62,357 bases of DNA from CAYZNE01 sp964461035 (GTDB taxonomy: Archaea; Nanobdellota; Nanobdellia; Woesearchaeales; CAYZNE01): assembly GCA_964461035.1 (NCBI GenBank), contig CAYWRI010000005.1, positions 1 through 62,357 on the forward strand. The letters are read 5' to 3'. The notes beneath the pieces are model-generated. The model was not told the origin of the DNA, ran no database searches, and was given only the letters and a program-made list of their open reading frames with translations. Below, one piece after another: positions 32,947-42,556 of the stretch. Position 1 is the first letter of the stretch; every line of letters starts with the position of its first letter. The translations under genes were made by a program, and so were the position numbers.

Positions 32947-34224
32947 ATGAATATGAAAAATGTGTTTTTGATGTCTATGTGTATTGTGGCATTATTAGGT
33001 CTTGTTGGAAGTGTATCTGCTATACCTGCAGAAGTTGTGTGGATGAAGATTAACGGAGATGAAGTTGGTCTTGCAGGAACAGAAAACCTAAATCTTCAAA
33101 GAGGAGAAGATTTGAATATAAAAATTAAAGTTGAAGCTTTAGAAGATATTGAAGATGTTCAAGCATATGCAAGAATTTCTGGTTATGGATTTGCAAATTA
33201 TGAAGGAGATCTAGTTTATGATTCTACTGACACATTTGATATGGATGCAGATACAACTCAAACTTTTGAATTGAATCTTGAAGTTCCAACAAAAATGGAA
33301 AAAGATGATTATTATCTAAGAATTTATGTTGAAGGAAGAGATGGAACAGTTGCAGAATATGATTACTCAATTATTGTTAAAGGTGTTGCAGATTCAGATG
33401 CTGTTGTAATTAAAGATTATATGTTTAATCCATCACAAACAGTTTATGCTGGTCGAGCTCTTTCAGCTCAAATTAGAGTTGAAAATATTGGGGAAGACGA
33501 TGAACTTAATGATGTTGGTGTTACTCTAAGTATACCTGAATTAAATGTTGCTGTTACTGAATATATGGATTCTTTAGTAGTTGATTCACCTGAAACATTT
33601 GAAGAATTATTATTAAGAATTCCTATGGATGCAGAACCTGGAGTTTATACTATAGAAATCAGAGTTGACTTTGATGAATATGAATCAACTACTGTTACTG
33701 ATACCATTGAAGTTATATGTTATCCTGGAGCAAATAGTTGTGGAGTTCAACCATCAACACCTTCAAATTCAGCTGTTGTAAATGTTCCAAGTTCAATGGA
33801 ATTTACAGCAAGTGGAGCCGCTTTTCCTATAACTATAACAAATAATGGTAATGCTGATGCAGTTTATACCTTAGCTGTTCAAGGAGTAACTTGGGCTCAA
33901 TTCAGATTTGATCCTTCAGCTACCGTAATTGTTCCAGCTAAATCAGCAAAAACTGTTTACTTGTATTTAACAGGTGAAGATGTTACTGTAGGAGAAAAAT
34001 ACTTTAAACTTCAAGTAACATCCGGCGCTGACACAAGTGAAGTTGCATTAAGTGTTAATGTTAATGAAGCTGTTGCTCAGGATTCAGGAAGTTTAAGAAA
34101 CGCTCTAGAAATTGGTTTAATTATTCTTGTAGTTATTTTAATTATAATTGGTCTTATAATTGGATTTAGTAAATTAAAAGACAATTCAAACAAGGATGAT
34201 GATGACGCTGAAACTTATTACTAA
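32947..34224 (+). CDS. S-layer-like surface protein with C-terminal membrane anchor
   Basis: 425 residues: signal peptide (about 1-25, VGSVSA), acidic ectodomain of three or four beta-sandwich modules (residues about 30-145, 150-260, 280-375; CARDB/NEW3-like with VENIGEDDEL and ITNNGNADAVYTLAVQG), one membrane helix at about 388-412 and a short charged tail (KDNSNKDDDDAETYY). This layout matches putative major cell-envelope proteins of Woesearchaeota-type genomes. Its own promoter and strong Shine-Dalgarno fit abundant expression. It lies within a run of surface genes. Glycosylation is possible but not visible. Confidence 0.82.
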   Translation: MNMKNVFLMSMCIVALLGLVGSVSAIPAEVVWMKINGDEVGLAGTENLNLQRGEDLNIKIKVEALEDIEDVQAYARISGYGFANYEGDLVYDSTDTFDMDADTTQTFELNLEVPTKMEKDDYYLRIYVEGRDGTVAEYDYSIIVKGVADSDAVVIKDYMFNPSQTVYAGRALSAQIRVENIGEDDELNDVGVTLSIPELNVAVTEYMDSLVVDSPETFEELLLRIPMDAEPGVYTIEIRVDFDEYESTTVTDTIEVICYPGANSCGVQPSTPSNSAVVNVPSSMEFTASGAAFPITITNNGNADAVYTLAVQGVTWAQFRFDPSATVIVPAKSAKTVYLYLTGEDVTVGEKYFKLQVTSGADTSEVALSVNVNEAVAQDSGSLRNALEIGLIILVVILIIIGLIIGFSKLKDNSNKDDDDAETYY

Positions 34225-34301
34225 GTTTCCTTTTTTCTAATTTTTTTATATTTTTATTAATGTATTTATAGTTCAAGTATTATATAGAAGTGTGATTTTA
34301 A

Positions 34302-36836
34302 ATGTCTGAAAGTAAATGTAACTATAAAAAGGAGAAATTTAAATCTGTATTCTTACTATCATCACTTTTATTTATATTAATAATTTTAAGTTTCTTATCA
34401 TTATCTTATTTTGCAACTGCAGAACTTAACATAAATACCTATGATGTTACTTATGACTTTAGTGCTAATTTAGATACAAATATAAATATGTGTGGTTGTG
34501 CAGGGTATATAAATCAAGTGATCTTGAAAAATACAGGTAATTTTGATTCAAATTTTTATTTAACTTCTAGCAATCCTGATTTGATTAATTTTAAAGTTTC
34601 TGAAGTAAACTTAGCATCAGGCTCAATAGTTAAAATTGATTATTTTATTTTACCTGATTGTAATATTGAAAAAGAAACAGTTCTTCTAAGTGTTAAAAAT
34701 TCTTATAATGTAAAAAAAGATTATTTAGTTTCTGTTGATCCTACTAAATGTCAAAATTTAGCTGCTAAATTAGAAACAAGTAGTTTAAATATAAAACCTT
34801 GTGAACCAATATTTTTAAATTTACAAGTAGAAAATGTTGGAAATTTTCCAGAAACTTATTATTTTGATTTAGGAAAATTTGATAAATATGCCAGTTCTGA
34901 ATTTACTAGTGTTCTATTATATCCTACTAAAAAAGCAGAATTTAATATAAAATTACAATTAGCTTGCAATATTTATGGAAACTTTTCTATTCCTTTAAAT
35001 GTTTACTCTGATACCACAAACCTTGGACTTAATTTTGAAAATAAAATACAAGTATTACCTGATTATTTTTATTCATTGAATTTAAAAGAAAATTATTTTG
35101 CCTGTTCTGAAGAAATTACTTCTTTTGACATTCAAATAACAAATGACAATAGTTTTGATGACACATATTATTTAGAATTTGATAAGCCAGCATTTATTTC
35201 TTTTGAAGAGAAAAAATTAAAATTAAAAGCAGGAGAATCTAATTCAATAAAATTGATTATTGATCCAAAACATAAAAATCTTGGAAATCACACATTGGTT
35301 TTTCATGTTAAGAGCAAACAAAGCGGAATAATTAAAGAATTTCAAGCTAATTTATCAATTGATAATTGTTATAATCCTCAAATAACTGAGCTTGAAACAA
35401 AACATTCTTTTTGTGATGGAACGCCTAATATAAGATTTGTTGTTACAAATAATGCTGCAAAAGAAAACACATTCATCTTAAGTATGAACAAATTATCTTG
35501 GATAGATAAATTATTTTATGCATCAGATATTGATACTATCAAATTCACTGATAATAATTTTGTTCTTTCACCTTATTCAAGTAAAGAAGTTTTTATAGAT
35601 ATTTCAAATATTCCTAGTATTTCTGCAAAATATAAATTACCCATTCATCTTCAAATAGGTGGAAAACCTCAAACTGCTGAAGAAACAGTAATTATAGATT
35701 ATATTTCAGCAGAACAATGTCATAAAATAAGTTTTTCTCCAGATAAAAAAACTATAAATTTTGATACAGAAAAAATGACTTTTTTAATTCAAAATACTGG
35801 TAAACAATTTTCTAAATACGATATTGAGTTTATACCTCAAGCTGAATATGACTTTATTAACATTGTTCCAGGAGATAATTTCTATACTGAGTTAGGAAGA
35901 ACACAGAAAGCATATTTTGGTATTAACTTTAACACTTCACAATTATCTAAAGAATCTAAAGATTTTACTTATGATGTTATAATTAAAGTTAATGACTCAT
36001 ATAGGCCAACTGAATACAAATACACTTTAAAGATTATGCAAAGAGATAAATCCTTTGTTTATTATGTGGGAAAATGGATTTATGATAATCCTGTGTATGA
36101 TGGAATAATAATTATTGTAATATTATTAATACTTTTATTTCTTTATTTACTTCTTTCTAGACCAAAGAATATTAAGCATCAAGATGAAAGAAAAAAGAAT
36201 TATAAAAAAGTTTTAATTATATATCTAAGTCTGTTAGTACTCGCATTTTTAATATTATTATTGTTTTTTCCTTTAAAATCAATCAATCCTATAATAACTA
36301 ATGATGATACTCAATTTAATCATTCACTTTATTCAGGAAGCAAAAAAACAATAGATATTGGTAATTACTTTATTGATCCTGATGGTGATTCACTTAATTA
36401 TTCGGCAATAATATTTGCTTCAGGCGATGATGATTATGTTGGTAAGTTACCAAGTGTTAATTTTAAAGAGGATTTGGCAATAATTAAAGCACCTAAAAAT
36501 TCGGAAGGTCGTTCCTCAGTATTTTTTAAAGCAAGTGATTCTATTAATATATCTAAAAGCTCTATTTTTAAAGTGAGAACTGTACTAAAACCAAATTATA
36601 GTTTATATGAATATGTTGAATTCTATTTACCATATGTAATTTGGTTTGCAATAGGTTTGTTTGTTCTGATATACGTTCTAGCAATGTATTTTTGGTCAAA
36701 AAGAAAGACTCAGAGACAACATTTGAATCAGAAAAAAAATATTCTTAATAATAATAAAGACAATCTGAAGAAAAATAACAATAACAAAACTAATAATAAA
36801 AAAGTTAATAACAATAAGATTGATGAGCTTGATTAA
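34302..36836 (+). CDS. Large membrane protein with Ig-like ectodomain and Asn/Lys-rich tail
   Basis: 844 residues. An N-terminal membrane segment/signal is at about 15-38; a long ectodomain of repeated beta-sandwich units follows, each carrying Cys and the phrase type VxNxGNFxxTYY (VENVGNFPETYYFDLG, ITNDNSFDDTYYLEF). Helices at about 600-620 and 640-660 follow, then a cadherin-like extracellular module (DPDGDSLNYSA), a helix at about 777-800 and a cytosolic tail made almost only of N and K. It probably belongs to the same envelope system as its upstream neighbour, 77 nt away, but has its own A/T box (about 34279-34288). Confidence 0.75.
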   Translation: MSESKCNYKKEKFKSVFLLSSLLFILIILSFLSLSYFATAELNINTYDVTYDFSANLDTNINMCGCAGYINQVILKNTGNFDSNFYLTSSNPDLINFKVSEVNLASGSIVKIDYFILPDCNIEKETVLLSVKNSYNVKKDYLVSVDPTKCQNLAAKLETSSLNIKPCEPIFLNLQVENVGNFPETYYFDLGKFDKYASSEFTSVLLYPTKKAEFNIKLQLACNIYGNFSIPLNVYSDTTNLGLNFENKIQVLPDYFYSLNLKENYFACSEEITSFDIQITNDNSFDDTYYLEFDKPAFISFEEKKLKLKAGESNSIKLIIDPKHKNLGNHTLVFHVKSKQSGIIKEFQANLSIDNCYNPQITELETKHSFCDGTPNIRFVVTNNAAKENTFILSMNKLSWIDKLFYASDIDTIKFTDNNFVLSPYSSKEVFIDISNIPSISAKYKLPIHLQIGGKPQTAEETVIIDYISAEQCHKISFSPDKKTINFDTEKMTFLIQNTGKQFSKYDIEFIPQAEYDFINIVPGDNFYTELGRTQKAYFGINFNTSQLSKESKDFTYDVIIKVNDSYRPTEYKYTLKIMQRDKSFVYYVGKWIYDNPVYDGIIIIVILLILLFLYLLLSRPKNIKHQDERKKNYKKVLIIYLSLLVLAFLILLLFFPLKSINPIITNDDTQFNHSLYSGSKKTIDIGNYFIDPDGDSLNYSAIIFASGDDDYVGKLPSVNFKEDLAIIKAPKNSEGRSSVFFKASDSINISKSSIFKVRTVLKPNYSLYEYVEFYLPYVIWFAIGLFVLIYVLAMYFWSKRKTQRQHLNQKKNILNNNKDNLKKNNNNKTNNKKVNNNKIDELD

Positions 36837-36876
36837 ACTTTAAACATTTCTTATCTATTCTATCAAATGATGTAAT

Positions 36877-37018
36877 AAAAATCTGTTGCATGAACGCAGT
36901 TTATTCATCTAATAAATGATCGAGCTTTAACGACTGCTTTCTTTAACTGCAGATTTTTGGAATATTGAAAGCAAGAGCCATTCATCTCAATCCTAAAGAG
37001 TTGAACTTTCTGGCTTTT
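36877..37018. ncRNA. Candidate structured RNA upstream of the ABC operon
   Basis: A 9-bp closing stem AAAAATCTG (36877-36885) / CAGATTTTT (36950-36958) encloses GCAGT (36896-36900) / ACTGC (36933-36937) and a TTATT/AATAA hairpin (36901-36915). A second stem, AAGAGCC (36973-36979) / GGCTTTT (37012-37018), follows. No ORF covers the 245-bp region. It resembles no family I know; it could also be degenerate DNA with chance pairing. Confidence 0.3.
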
Positions 37019-37081
37019 CGTATGTAGTCACTTCATAATTTATACACATATTTAAAAATACTTATTAATATAACAAAAAGT

Positions 37082-38236
37082 ATGCATGATAAAGAAGAAG
37101 GTGAGAAACCAATTTTCCAATTAAAACATGTATCAAAATATTTTGGTACAAGAAAAGTTCTTAACGATGTTAATTTAGATATTTTTCCGGGTGAAATACT
37201 TGGAATTATAGGTGCATCGGGTGCAGGTAAAACAACATTATTAAATATGCTCATAGGTTTTTTGCGTCCAGAAGTTGGTGAGGTCTTATTTAGGTTTGAG
37301 CATCTTTTAAGTTTTAAAGATAGTGAAATATACAGAGACGTATTTCAAAAACCTATTGAAATAAAAAAAATGATTGGATTTGCTTCTCAAAGACCAAGTT
37401 TTTATCCTAATTTAACAGTTCAAGAAAATCTTGAATATTTCGGTGCATTATTTAATTTATCAAATGATGCTTTAAATTCAAACATAGAAGCATTACTTAG
37501 TCTTATGGAACTTAAAAGCAGTAGATATGTTTTATCTAAAAATCTTTCTGGAGGAATGCAAAGACGATTAGATGTTGCTTGTTCTTTAGTGCACGATCCT
37601 AAAATTTTGATATTAGATGAACCAACTGCAGATCTTGATCCTATTCTAAGAAATCACATAAGTGAATTAATTAAAATAATCCAAAGTAGGGGAACAACCA
37701 TTTTACTTTCAAGTCATCATCTTTCTGAAATAGAACAATTATGTAATAGAATTGCAATTCTTAAAGATGGAACATTTGTTGAAGTAAATTCAATGGAAAA
37801 TATTAGAAAAAAATATATTAGACATAAAAAAATACATATTCAAACCAAGTTAAGAGAATATGATAAGTTAATGGATAAAATGCCAAAAGACATTCTTAAT
37901 AAATATCACATACATAATAGGGAATTAATAATTTCATCTAATTCTCCTGAAGAATTACTAAAGAAAATTTTAGAAAAAATTAAGAAAGAGGGAGATGAAC
38001 TAATCTCTCTTGAAATTCGTAATCCTTCTCTTGATGAAATATTTGTATCTATAAATAGAGATACATCTAAAAAATTAAAAGATTTGGATAAAGATCAAAA
38101 CAATGATTATAAAAAACATGAAAAAAAGAAGAAGACCAAACATCATAAAATACTTCATCGTAATATATACAAATCTGAAGATAATGAGTCTGATAATGAA
38201 GACTCTATAAGACATAATGCATTTATTTATGAATAA
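37082..38236 (+). CDS. ABC transporter ATP-binding protein
   Basis: 384 residues. Walker A GASGAGKTT (44-52), signature LSGGMQRR, Walker B ILILDEPTADLD and H-loop SSHH are all present, so it should hydrolyse ATP. Residues about 245-330 form the accessory domain common in ABC-2 exporters of the DrrA/NatA/CcmA type, and the last 50 residues are K/D-rich. It is 8 nt upstream of an ABC-2 permease, its evident partner. A TATA-like ATTTAAAAATA box lies about 28 nt before ATG, so the operon begins here and is leaderless. Confidence 0.94.
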   Translation: MHDKEEGEKPIFQLKHVSKYFGTRKVLNDVNLDIFPGEILGIIGASGAGKTTLLNMLIGFLRPEVGEVLFRFEHLLSFKDSEIYRDVFQKPIEIKKMIGFASQRPSFYPNLTVQENLEYFGALFNLSNDALNSNIEALLSLMELKSSRYVLSKNLSGGMQRRLDVACSLVHDPKILILDEPTADLDPILRNHISELIKIIQSRGTTILLSSHHLSEIEQLCNRIAILKDGTFVEVNSMENIRKKYIRHKKIHIQTKLREYDKLMDKMPKDILNKYHIHNRELIISSNSPEELLKKILEKIKKEGDELISLEIRNPSLDEIFVSINRDTSKKLKDLDKDQNNDYKKHEKKKKTKHHKILHRNIYKSEDNESDNEDSIRHNAFIYE

Positions 38237-38244
38237 GGAAAACA

Positions 38245-40218
38245 ATGAAATTATTTAGAATAATAAAAAAGAATTTGAAAATATTGCTCAGAAATAGATC
38301 ATCTGCAATAGTAATTCTTATAGGGCCATTATTAATTGTTCTTTTAGTAGCTCTGGCTTTCAATAATGTGGGTAATTCGTATAAACTAACAATAGGCGTT
38401 TATTCTGACTCATATGGTGAATCAACAGAATCATTTATTTCAGGATTAAATGAAAAGTATTCTGTTGAAAAATTTCTAGATAATACTAGTTGTATTAACT
38501 CTGTTAAAATAGGAGAAACACATTCTTGCATCATATTTCCATCAAACATAATACTGGATGATGAATTACAGGATGAAGTCATATTATATGTTGATCAAAG
38601 TAGAATGAATCTAGTTGATGCTTTAATCAATAGAATATCTGAAATTATAGGAATTAATGTTGAATCAGCAAGCAAGGATTTAACCGCCACACTACTTGAT
38701 TCAATCTCACTTACAAAATCAGAAGTTGAAGCAGGATTATTAAAAGGTGTAAATATAAAACAGTCTGCTGATGAAATGATGTCAAATTCAGATCAAATAA
38801 CTGCAGATCTTTCTGCAATGGATCTTGATATGATAAGTGTTAATACTGATTCAATCAAATCCAATGTTCAAAGTTTGAACTCTAAAGCAATAGATATAAA
38901 AGATAAAGCAATCGATGCAATAAATGCATCTTTAGAATTTTTTGACTCTTTAGGTAATATTTCAGGAATACCTACAGCCACAGTTGAAGATTTACAAGAT
39001 GATATTATCTCCTTAAATTCTGAAAGAAATGCATCTTACTCAACCATATTAGAAAATCTTGAAACAGCATCTAATGCAATTGATGAAATAGAAAATAAAC
39101 TTTCAATTGCTAAAGTAAAAAGAAGTAGTATAATAACTAATATTGATAGTCTTAAATCAAAATTAGACACGTCTAAATCAGAAATGTCTGCTTTAAAATC
39201 TTCTCTTGAAACAATCAGTTCAAGTATTAATTCAATAAAAGTTATGGATGCAGATAGAATAGTTAATCCTATAACTACAACAATTAAACCATTGAGTGGA
39301 ACAAATCAAACATCTACTTTTTTATTTCCTTACTTAATCATTCTTGTAATTATGTTTATAGGAATAATGCTTGCAGGTATAAGTATAATAATAGACAAGC
39401 TTTCACCTTCTGCTTTTAGAACATTTGCATCACCAACAAGAAATTCATTTTATATACTAACCTATTATTTGACTAATCTTATTATTACATTTCTACAAGT
39501 TTTAATAATAGGTGGATTAGCAGCATATTATCTTAAAATTGATTTGAGTCTTTGTATTGGTTCTGTTCTTCTACTAATTTTTCTTGCATCCAGTTTCTTT
39601 ATTCTTGTAGGACTTTGTTTTGGGTATCTTTTCAAAAGTCAAGAAGGTGTTACAATAGCTTCTTTAAGTTTTTCATCAGTTCTTTTATTTGTTTCTAATT
39701 TAATTATACCTTTAGAGAGCACTCCTGAAATAGTTCAACAAATCTCAAGATATAATCCCTATGTTTTATTATCAGAAACACTAAAAAAAGTAATGTTGTT
39801 CAATGTTTCTCTATCTGAAATTTCAACTGAATTATTTATGATAGCTGGATATGTTATAGGTATGGTTGTATTAATATTAATAGTTCAAAAATTAAATCAA
39901 TTATTTTATTTTAAAAAAATCCCTCATATAAAACATCGTCATATTGAAAATTTAACACCTGAACATTACTTTAGATTAATAGATGGTAATGTTCTGAAAG
40001 ATGAAGAAGATCTTTTAAAATTCTTACAAACTTGTTCACATGCCGATTTTAATGAATTTGTATCACATGAAAATAATCAATTTATTATTTGGTTGAAAAC
40101 AATACTTAAAAGAAAAGTTTTGGCAAAGAAATTAAAAGGTGTAACCGAAAAAGATAAAATGATACAAACTTTAGAAGAATATGTTGCCAAAAAAAGAGCT
40201 GATTCTCAGAAAGAGTAA
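38245..40218 (+). CDS. ABC-2 type permease with long extracellular coiled coil and DUF5752-like tail
   Basis: 657 residues. The first helix is at about 20-40; a 300-residue outer segment of Ser/Ile/Lys heptads follows (coiled coil, like YhgE/Pip-type permeases). Five helices at about 350-545 follow (FPYLIILVIMFIGIMLAGIS onward). After the membrane part a cytosolic domain (about 573-650: FRLIDGNVLKDEEDLLKFLQ, NQFIIWLKTILKRKVLAKKL) looks like DUF5752, a small archaeal domain. With the ATPase it would export a substrate, possibly an envelope component given the neighbouring surface genes. Confidence 0.85.
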   Translation: MKLFRIIKKNLKILLRNRSSAIVILIGPLLIVLLVALAFNNVGNSYKLTIGVYSDSYGESTESFISGLNEKYSVEKFLDNTSCINSVKIGETHSCIIFPSNIILDDELQDEVILYVDQSRMNLVDALINRISEIIGINVESASKDLTATLLDSISLTKSEVEAGLLKGVNIKQSADEMMSNSDQITADLSAMDLDMISVNTDSIKSNVQSLNSKAIDIKDKAIDAINASLEFFDSLGNISGIPTATVEDLQDDIISLNSERNASYSTILENLETASNAIDEIENKLSIAKVKRSSIITNIDSLKSKLDTSKSEMSALKSSLETISSSINSIKVMDADRIVNPITTTIKPLSGTNQTSTFLFPYLIILVIMFIGIMLAGISIIIDKLSPSAFRTFASPTRNSFYILTYYLTNLIITFLQVLIIGGLAAYYLKIDLSLCIGSVLLLIFLASSFFILVGLCFGYLFKSQEGVTIASLSFSSVLLFVSNLIIPLESTPEIVQQISRYNPYVLLSETLKKVMLFNVSLSEISTELFMIAGYVIGMVVLILIVQKLNQLFYFKKIPHIKHRHIENLTPEHYFRLIDGNVLKDEEDLLKFLQTCSHADFNEFVSHENNQFIIWLKTILKRKVLAKKLKGVTEKDKMIQTLEEYVAKKRADSQKE

Positions 40219-40228
40219 TTACTAATTA

Positions 40229-41188
40229 TTACAAAGTTCTTTCAATAGATTTTATAATTTTATACAAACCATTTAATCCATTAGTTTTAGATATTTTTAG
40301 TCTTAGTATTGTGCTTTTAGGAATTCCTTTTGTAAACATTTGCGCCTGTCTTTTTATTATTGCATAATCTATACCTATTTTTGTTGCATTATCAATATAT
40401 TCTGATAGTGCATCTAATTTATCTTGAATTGTGTGTTTAAATTTTCCTTTTGAATTTATTTCCTTGAAAATAAACGGATTTCCAAAGCTTGCTCTTCCAA
40501 TCATAACAAAATCTGCTTTTGTTTTTTCTTTTAAAGAAACATAATCCGAGTAAGATTTTACATCTCCATTACCACAAACAGGAATATCGAGTGCGTTTTT
40601 TACTTTTCTTATTTCATCCCAATTTGCTTTTCCCGTATACGCTTGCTTTTGAGTTCTTCCATGAACCGTTAAAAAGTCTGCACCAGATTCCTGACATATT
40701 TTTGCAATTTCAACCGCATTCATATTATTATTATCTAAACCTGTTCGAATTTTACAACTAACAATTTTATCTGTATTAGCTCTAACAACTTTAACTATTT
40801 CTGCAACTTTATTAGGTCGGGCAAGAAGTGCAGAACCAGAACCTTGCGAAATAATATTTTTTGAAGGACAACCAAAATTTATATCAACAATATCAAAAAG
40901 GGTTTTATTCTTTTTTTCTAAATCAGGAAGCAACTTAAGAGATTTTTCAAAAATATCAGGATTCTGACCAAAAAGTTGTATGGCAATTGGATTTTCATCT
41001 TCCAATGTTTGAGCAAGTTTTATTGTGCTATTGTTTTTTCTACTTAAAGCATTAGCACTAATCATTTCTGTAAATGTTAATGCTGCACCCTGTTTTTTAC
41101 AGAGCATTCTGAATGGTGCATCAGTAACTCCTGCTAATGGTGCAAGAAACAGATCATTCTTTAATTTCAAATTCTTAAGATTCAACAT
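40229..41188 (-). CDS. tRNA-dihydrouridine synthase
   Basis: 319 residues with the Dus TIM barrel: FLAPLAGVTDAPFRMLC at the N-terminus, IAIQLFGQNPDIF, catalytic Cys in DINFGCPSKNI, HGRTQKQAYTGKANW, PVCGNGDV and MIGRASFGNPFIF for FMN binding. It reduces uridines of tRNA using FMN and NAD(P)H. It is convergent with the ABC permease (10 nt between stops) and is a single gene. Confidence 0.94.
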   Translation of the reverse strand: MLNLKNLKLKNDLFLAPLAGVTDAPFRMLCKKQGAALTFTEMISANALSRKNNSTIKLAQTLEDENPIAIQLFGQNPDIFEKSLKLLPDLEKKNKTLFDIVDINFGCPSKNIISQGSGSALLARPNKVAEIVKVVRANTDKIVSCKIRTGLDNNNMNAVEIAKICQESGADFLTVHGRTQKQAYTGKANWDEIRKVKNALDIPVCGNGDVKSYSDYVSLKEKTKADFVMIGRASFGNPFIFKEINSKGKFKHTIQDKLDALSEYIDNATKIGIDYAIIKRQAQMFTKGIPKSTILRLKISKTNGLNGLYKIIKSIERTL

Positions 41189-41343
41189 ACTTTACTAACA
41201 TTCAGTCCTATTTATTAATTTTTTTATGATATGATTATGAATTTAAACATTTAAACTATGTGATTGAAGATTCTGATTAACATACTTAATCCACACCCAC
41301 TCAATAGACACATTTAAAAGTAATATTGTGTTCTTATATCGAT

Positions 41344-42429
41344 ATGAAAAACAATTCATCAAAAGAATTAGCTTTTGTGTATGTTGTAGATAGTTTAGAA
41401 GATAATAATATTTTGAATTGGTATAAATCATATACCTCCAAAGAAAATTCTCTTTTACGGGGTTATGCTAATTTCTGGGAAGAAATTCAATTTATTCAGG
41501 GTTTAGAATTACCTTTATTTTATGCAGTAAAAAATTCTGATTCAAAGAATTCTTATGATATTCTTACACCTTCTAATAATAAACTTGAATCATTAGATGA
41601 ATATGTTTTATTTATTCGTTCTGATACTCTAGCTTATTCAGGTATTATTAGTTCTGTTATTAATTTAAATGGAACACCGCTTGTTTCAGAAAAAAAATCT
41701 GAAATTGTTGAAACTTGGTTTAATTATATTAATCCTGATTTTTTAAAAAGAAAAATTAAACAAACAACATTAAATGAAATATGTGATAAAAATTATAAAA
41801 TCAAAAGAGCTGCGGTTTTAGACTACCTTGTTGATGAACATTTTTTTATGAAAACTTCAGAAAAATCTATATTTGCAGATATGCATTCAATTGAAAAACC
41901 TGGAGATCTTTTATCGCTTATAGAATTCAATTTTTCAAGAGATGAACCTTTAATAATTTCTCAACCTCTTAAGTTTTTTAAGCCCTATAAAGAATATCGT
42001 TGTTGGGTTGTAAATGACAAAGTAACAAGTATTTCGAGAAAAGATAATTTTGAATTTCATCAGGTTCCTGAAAATATTAAAGATTTTGCAAATAAGTTTG
42101 CAGAATATCATAAAGAAACATTCCCTTCATTATACGTTGTCGATATTGCTATCGAAAAAACAAAAGGTCCTTTAGTTATTGAATGTAATCCTTATTCTAG
42201 CAGTGGAAGGTTTATTCAAACTGATTTTTCTGAGGTTTTAAGAGCTTTAATTCCCAATATTGATTCTCAATTATCAGATTTGTCTAGAAGTATACGATCT
42301 GAATTAAACATTTTGTTAGAGAAACACGATTTAATTGAAGGTCAAACAGATCCTAACAAACCTGAACTTGTTGCTCCTGAAAATCCTGCTGATCTTTTAA
42401 AATTTATTCAAAGTATGGCTCCTGAATAG
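41344..42429 (+). CDS. ATP-grasp protein, D123/CDC123-like
   Basis: About 361 residues from ATG 41344; the TTG frame start 41326 is rejected because the TATA box CATTTAAAAG (about 41311-41320) is 27-30 nt before the ATG. The C-terminal half shows an ATP-grasp pattern: KPYKEYRCWVVNDKVTSISR, SLYVVDIAIEKTKGPLVIEC and NPYSSSGRFI, where D and E/N coordinate Mg-ATP. The nearest family I can suggest is D123/CDC123 (eIF2 assembly in eukaryotes) or DUF4343. The reaction is unknown. Confidence 0.7.
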   Translation: MKNNSSKELAFVYVVDSLEDNNILNWYKSYTSKENSLLRGYANFWEEIQFIQGLELPLFYAVKNSDSKNSYDILTPSNNKLESLDEYVLFIRSDTLAYSGIISSVINLNGTPLVSEKKSEIVETWFNYINPDFLKRKIKQTTLNEICDKNYKIKRAAVLDYLVDEHFFMKTSEKSIFADMHSIEKPGDLLSLIEFNFSRDEPLIISQPLKFFKPYKEYRCWVVNDKVTSISRKDNFEFHQVPENIKDFANKFAEYHKETFPSLYVVDIAIEKTKGPLVIECNPYSSSGRFIQTDFSEVLRALIPNIDSQLSDLSRSIRSELNILLEKHDLIEGQTDPNKPELVAPENPADLLKFIQSMAPE

Positions 42430-42556
42430 TTCTTGATTTTTTTAATTTAATGTTTTCAATTTTTCGAACGTCCTGTATGAATAAGTAACTTTATAAATAT
42501 GATTCATCATAACAGATTATATTAATATTTATACCAATGAATTTGGGGTGTTATTT

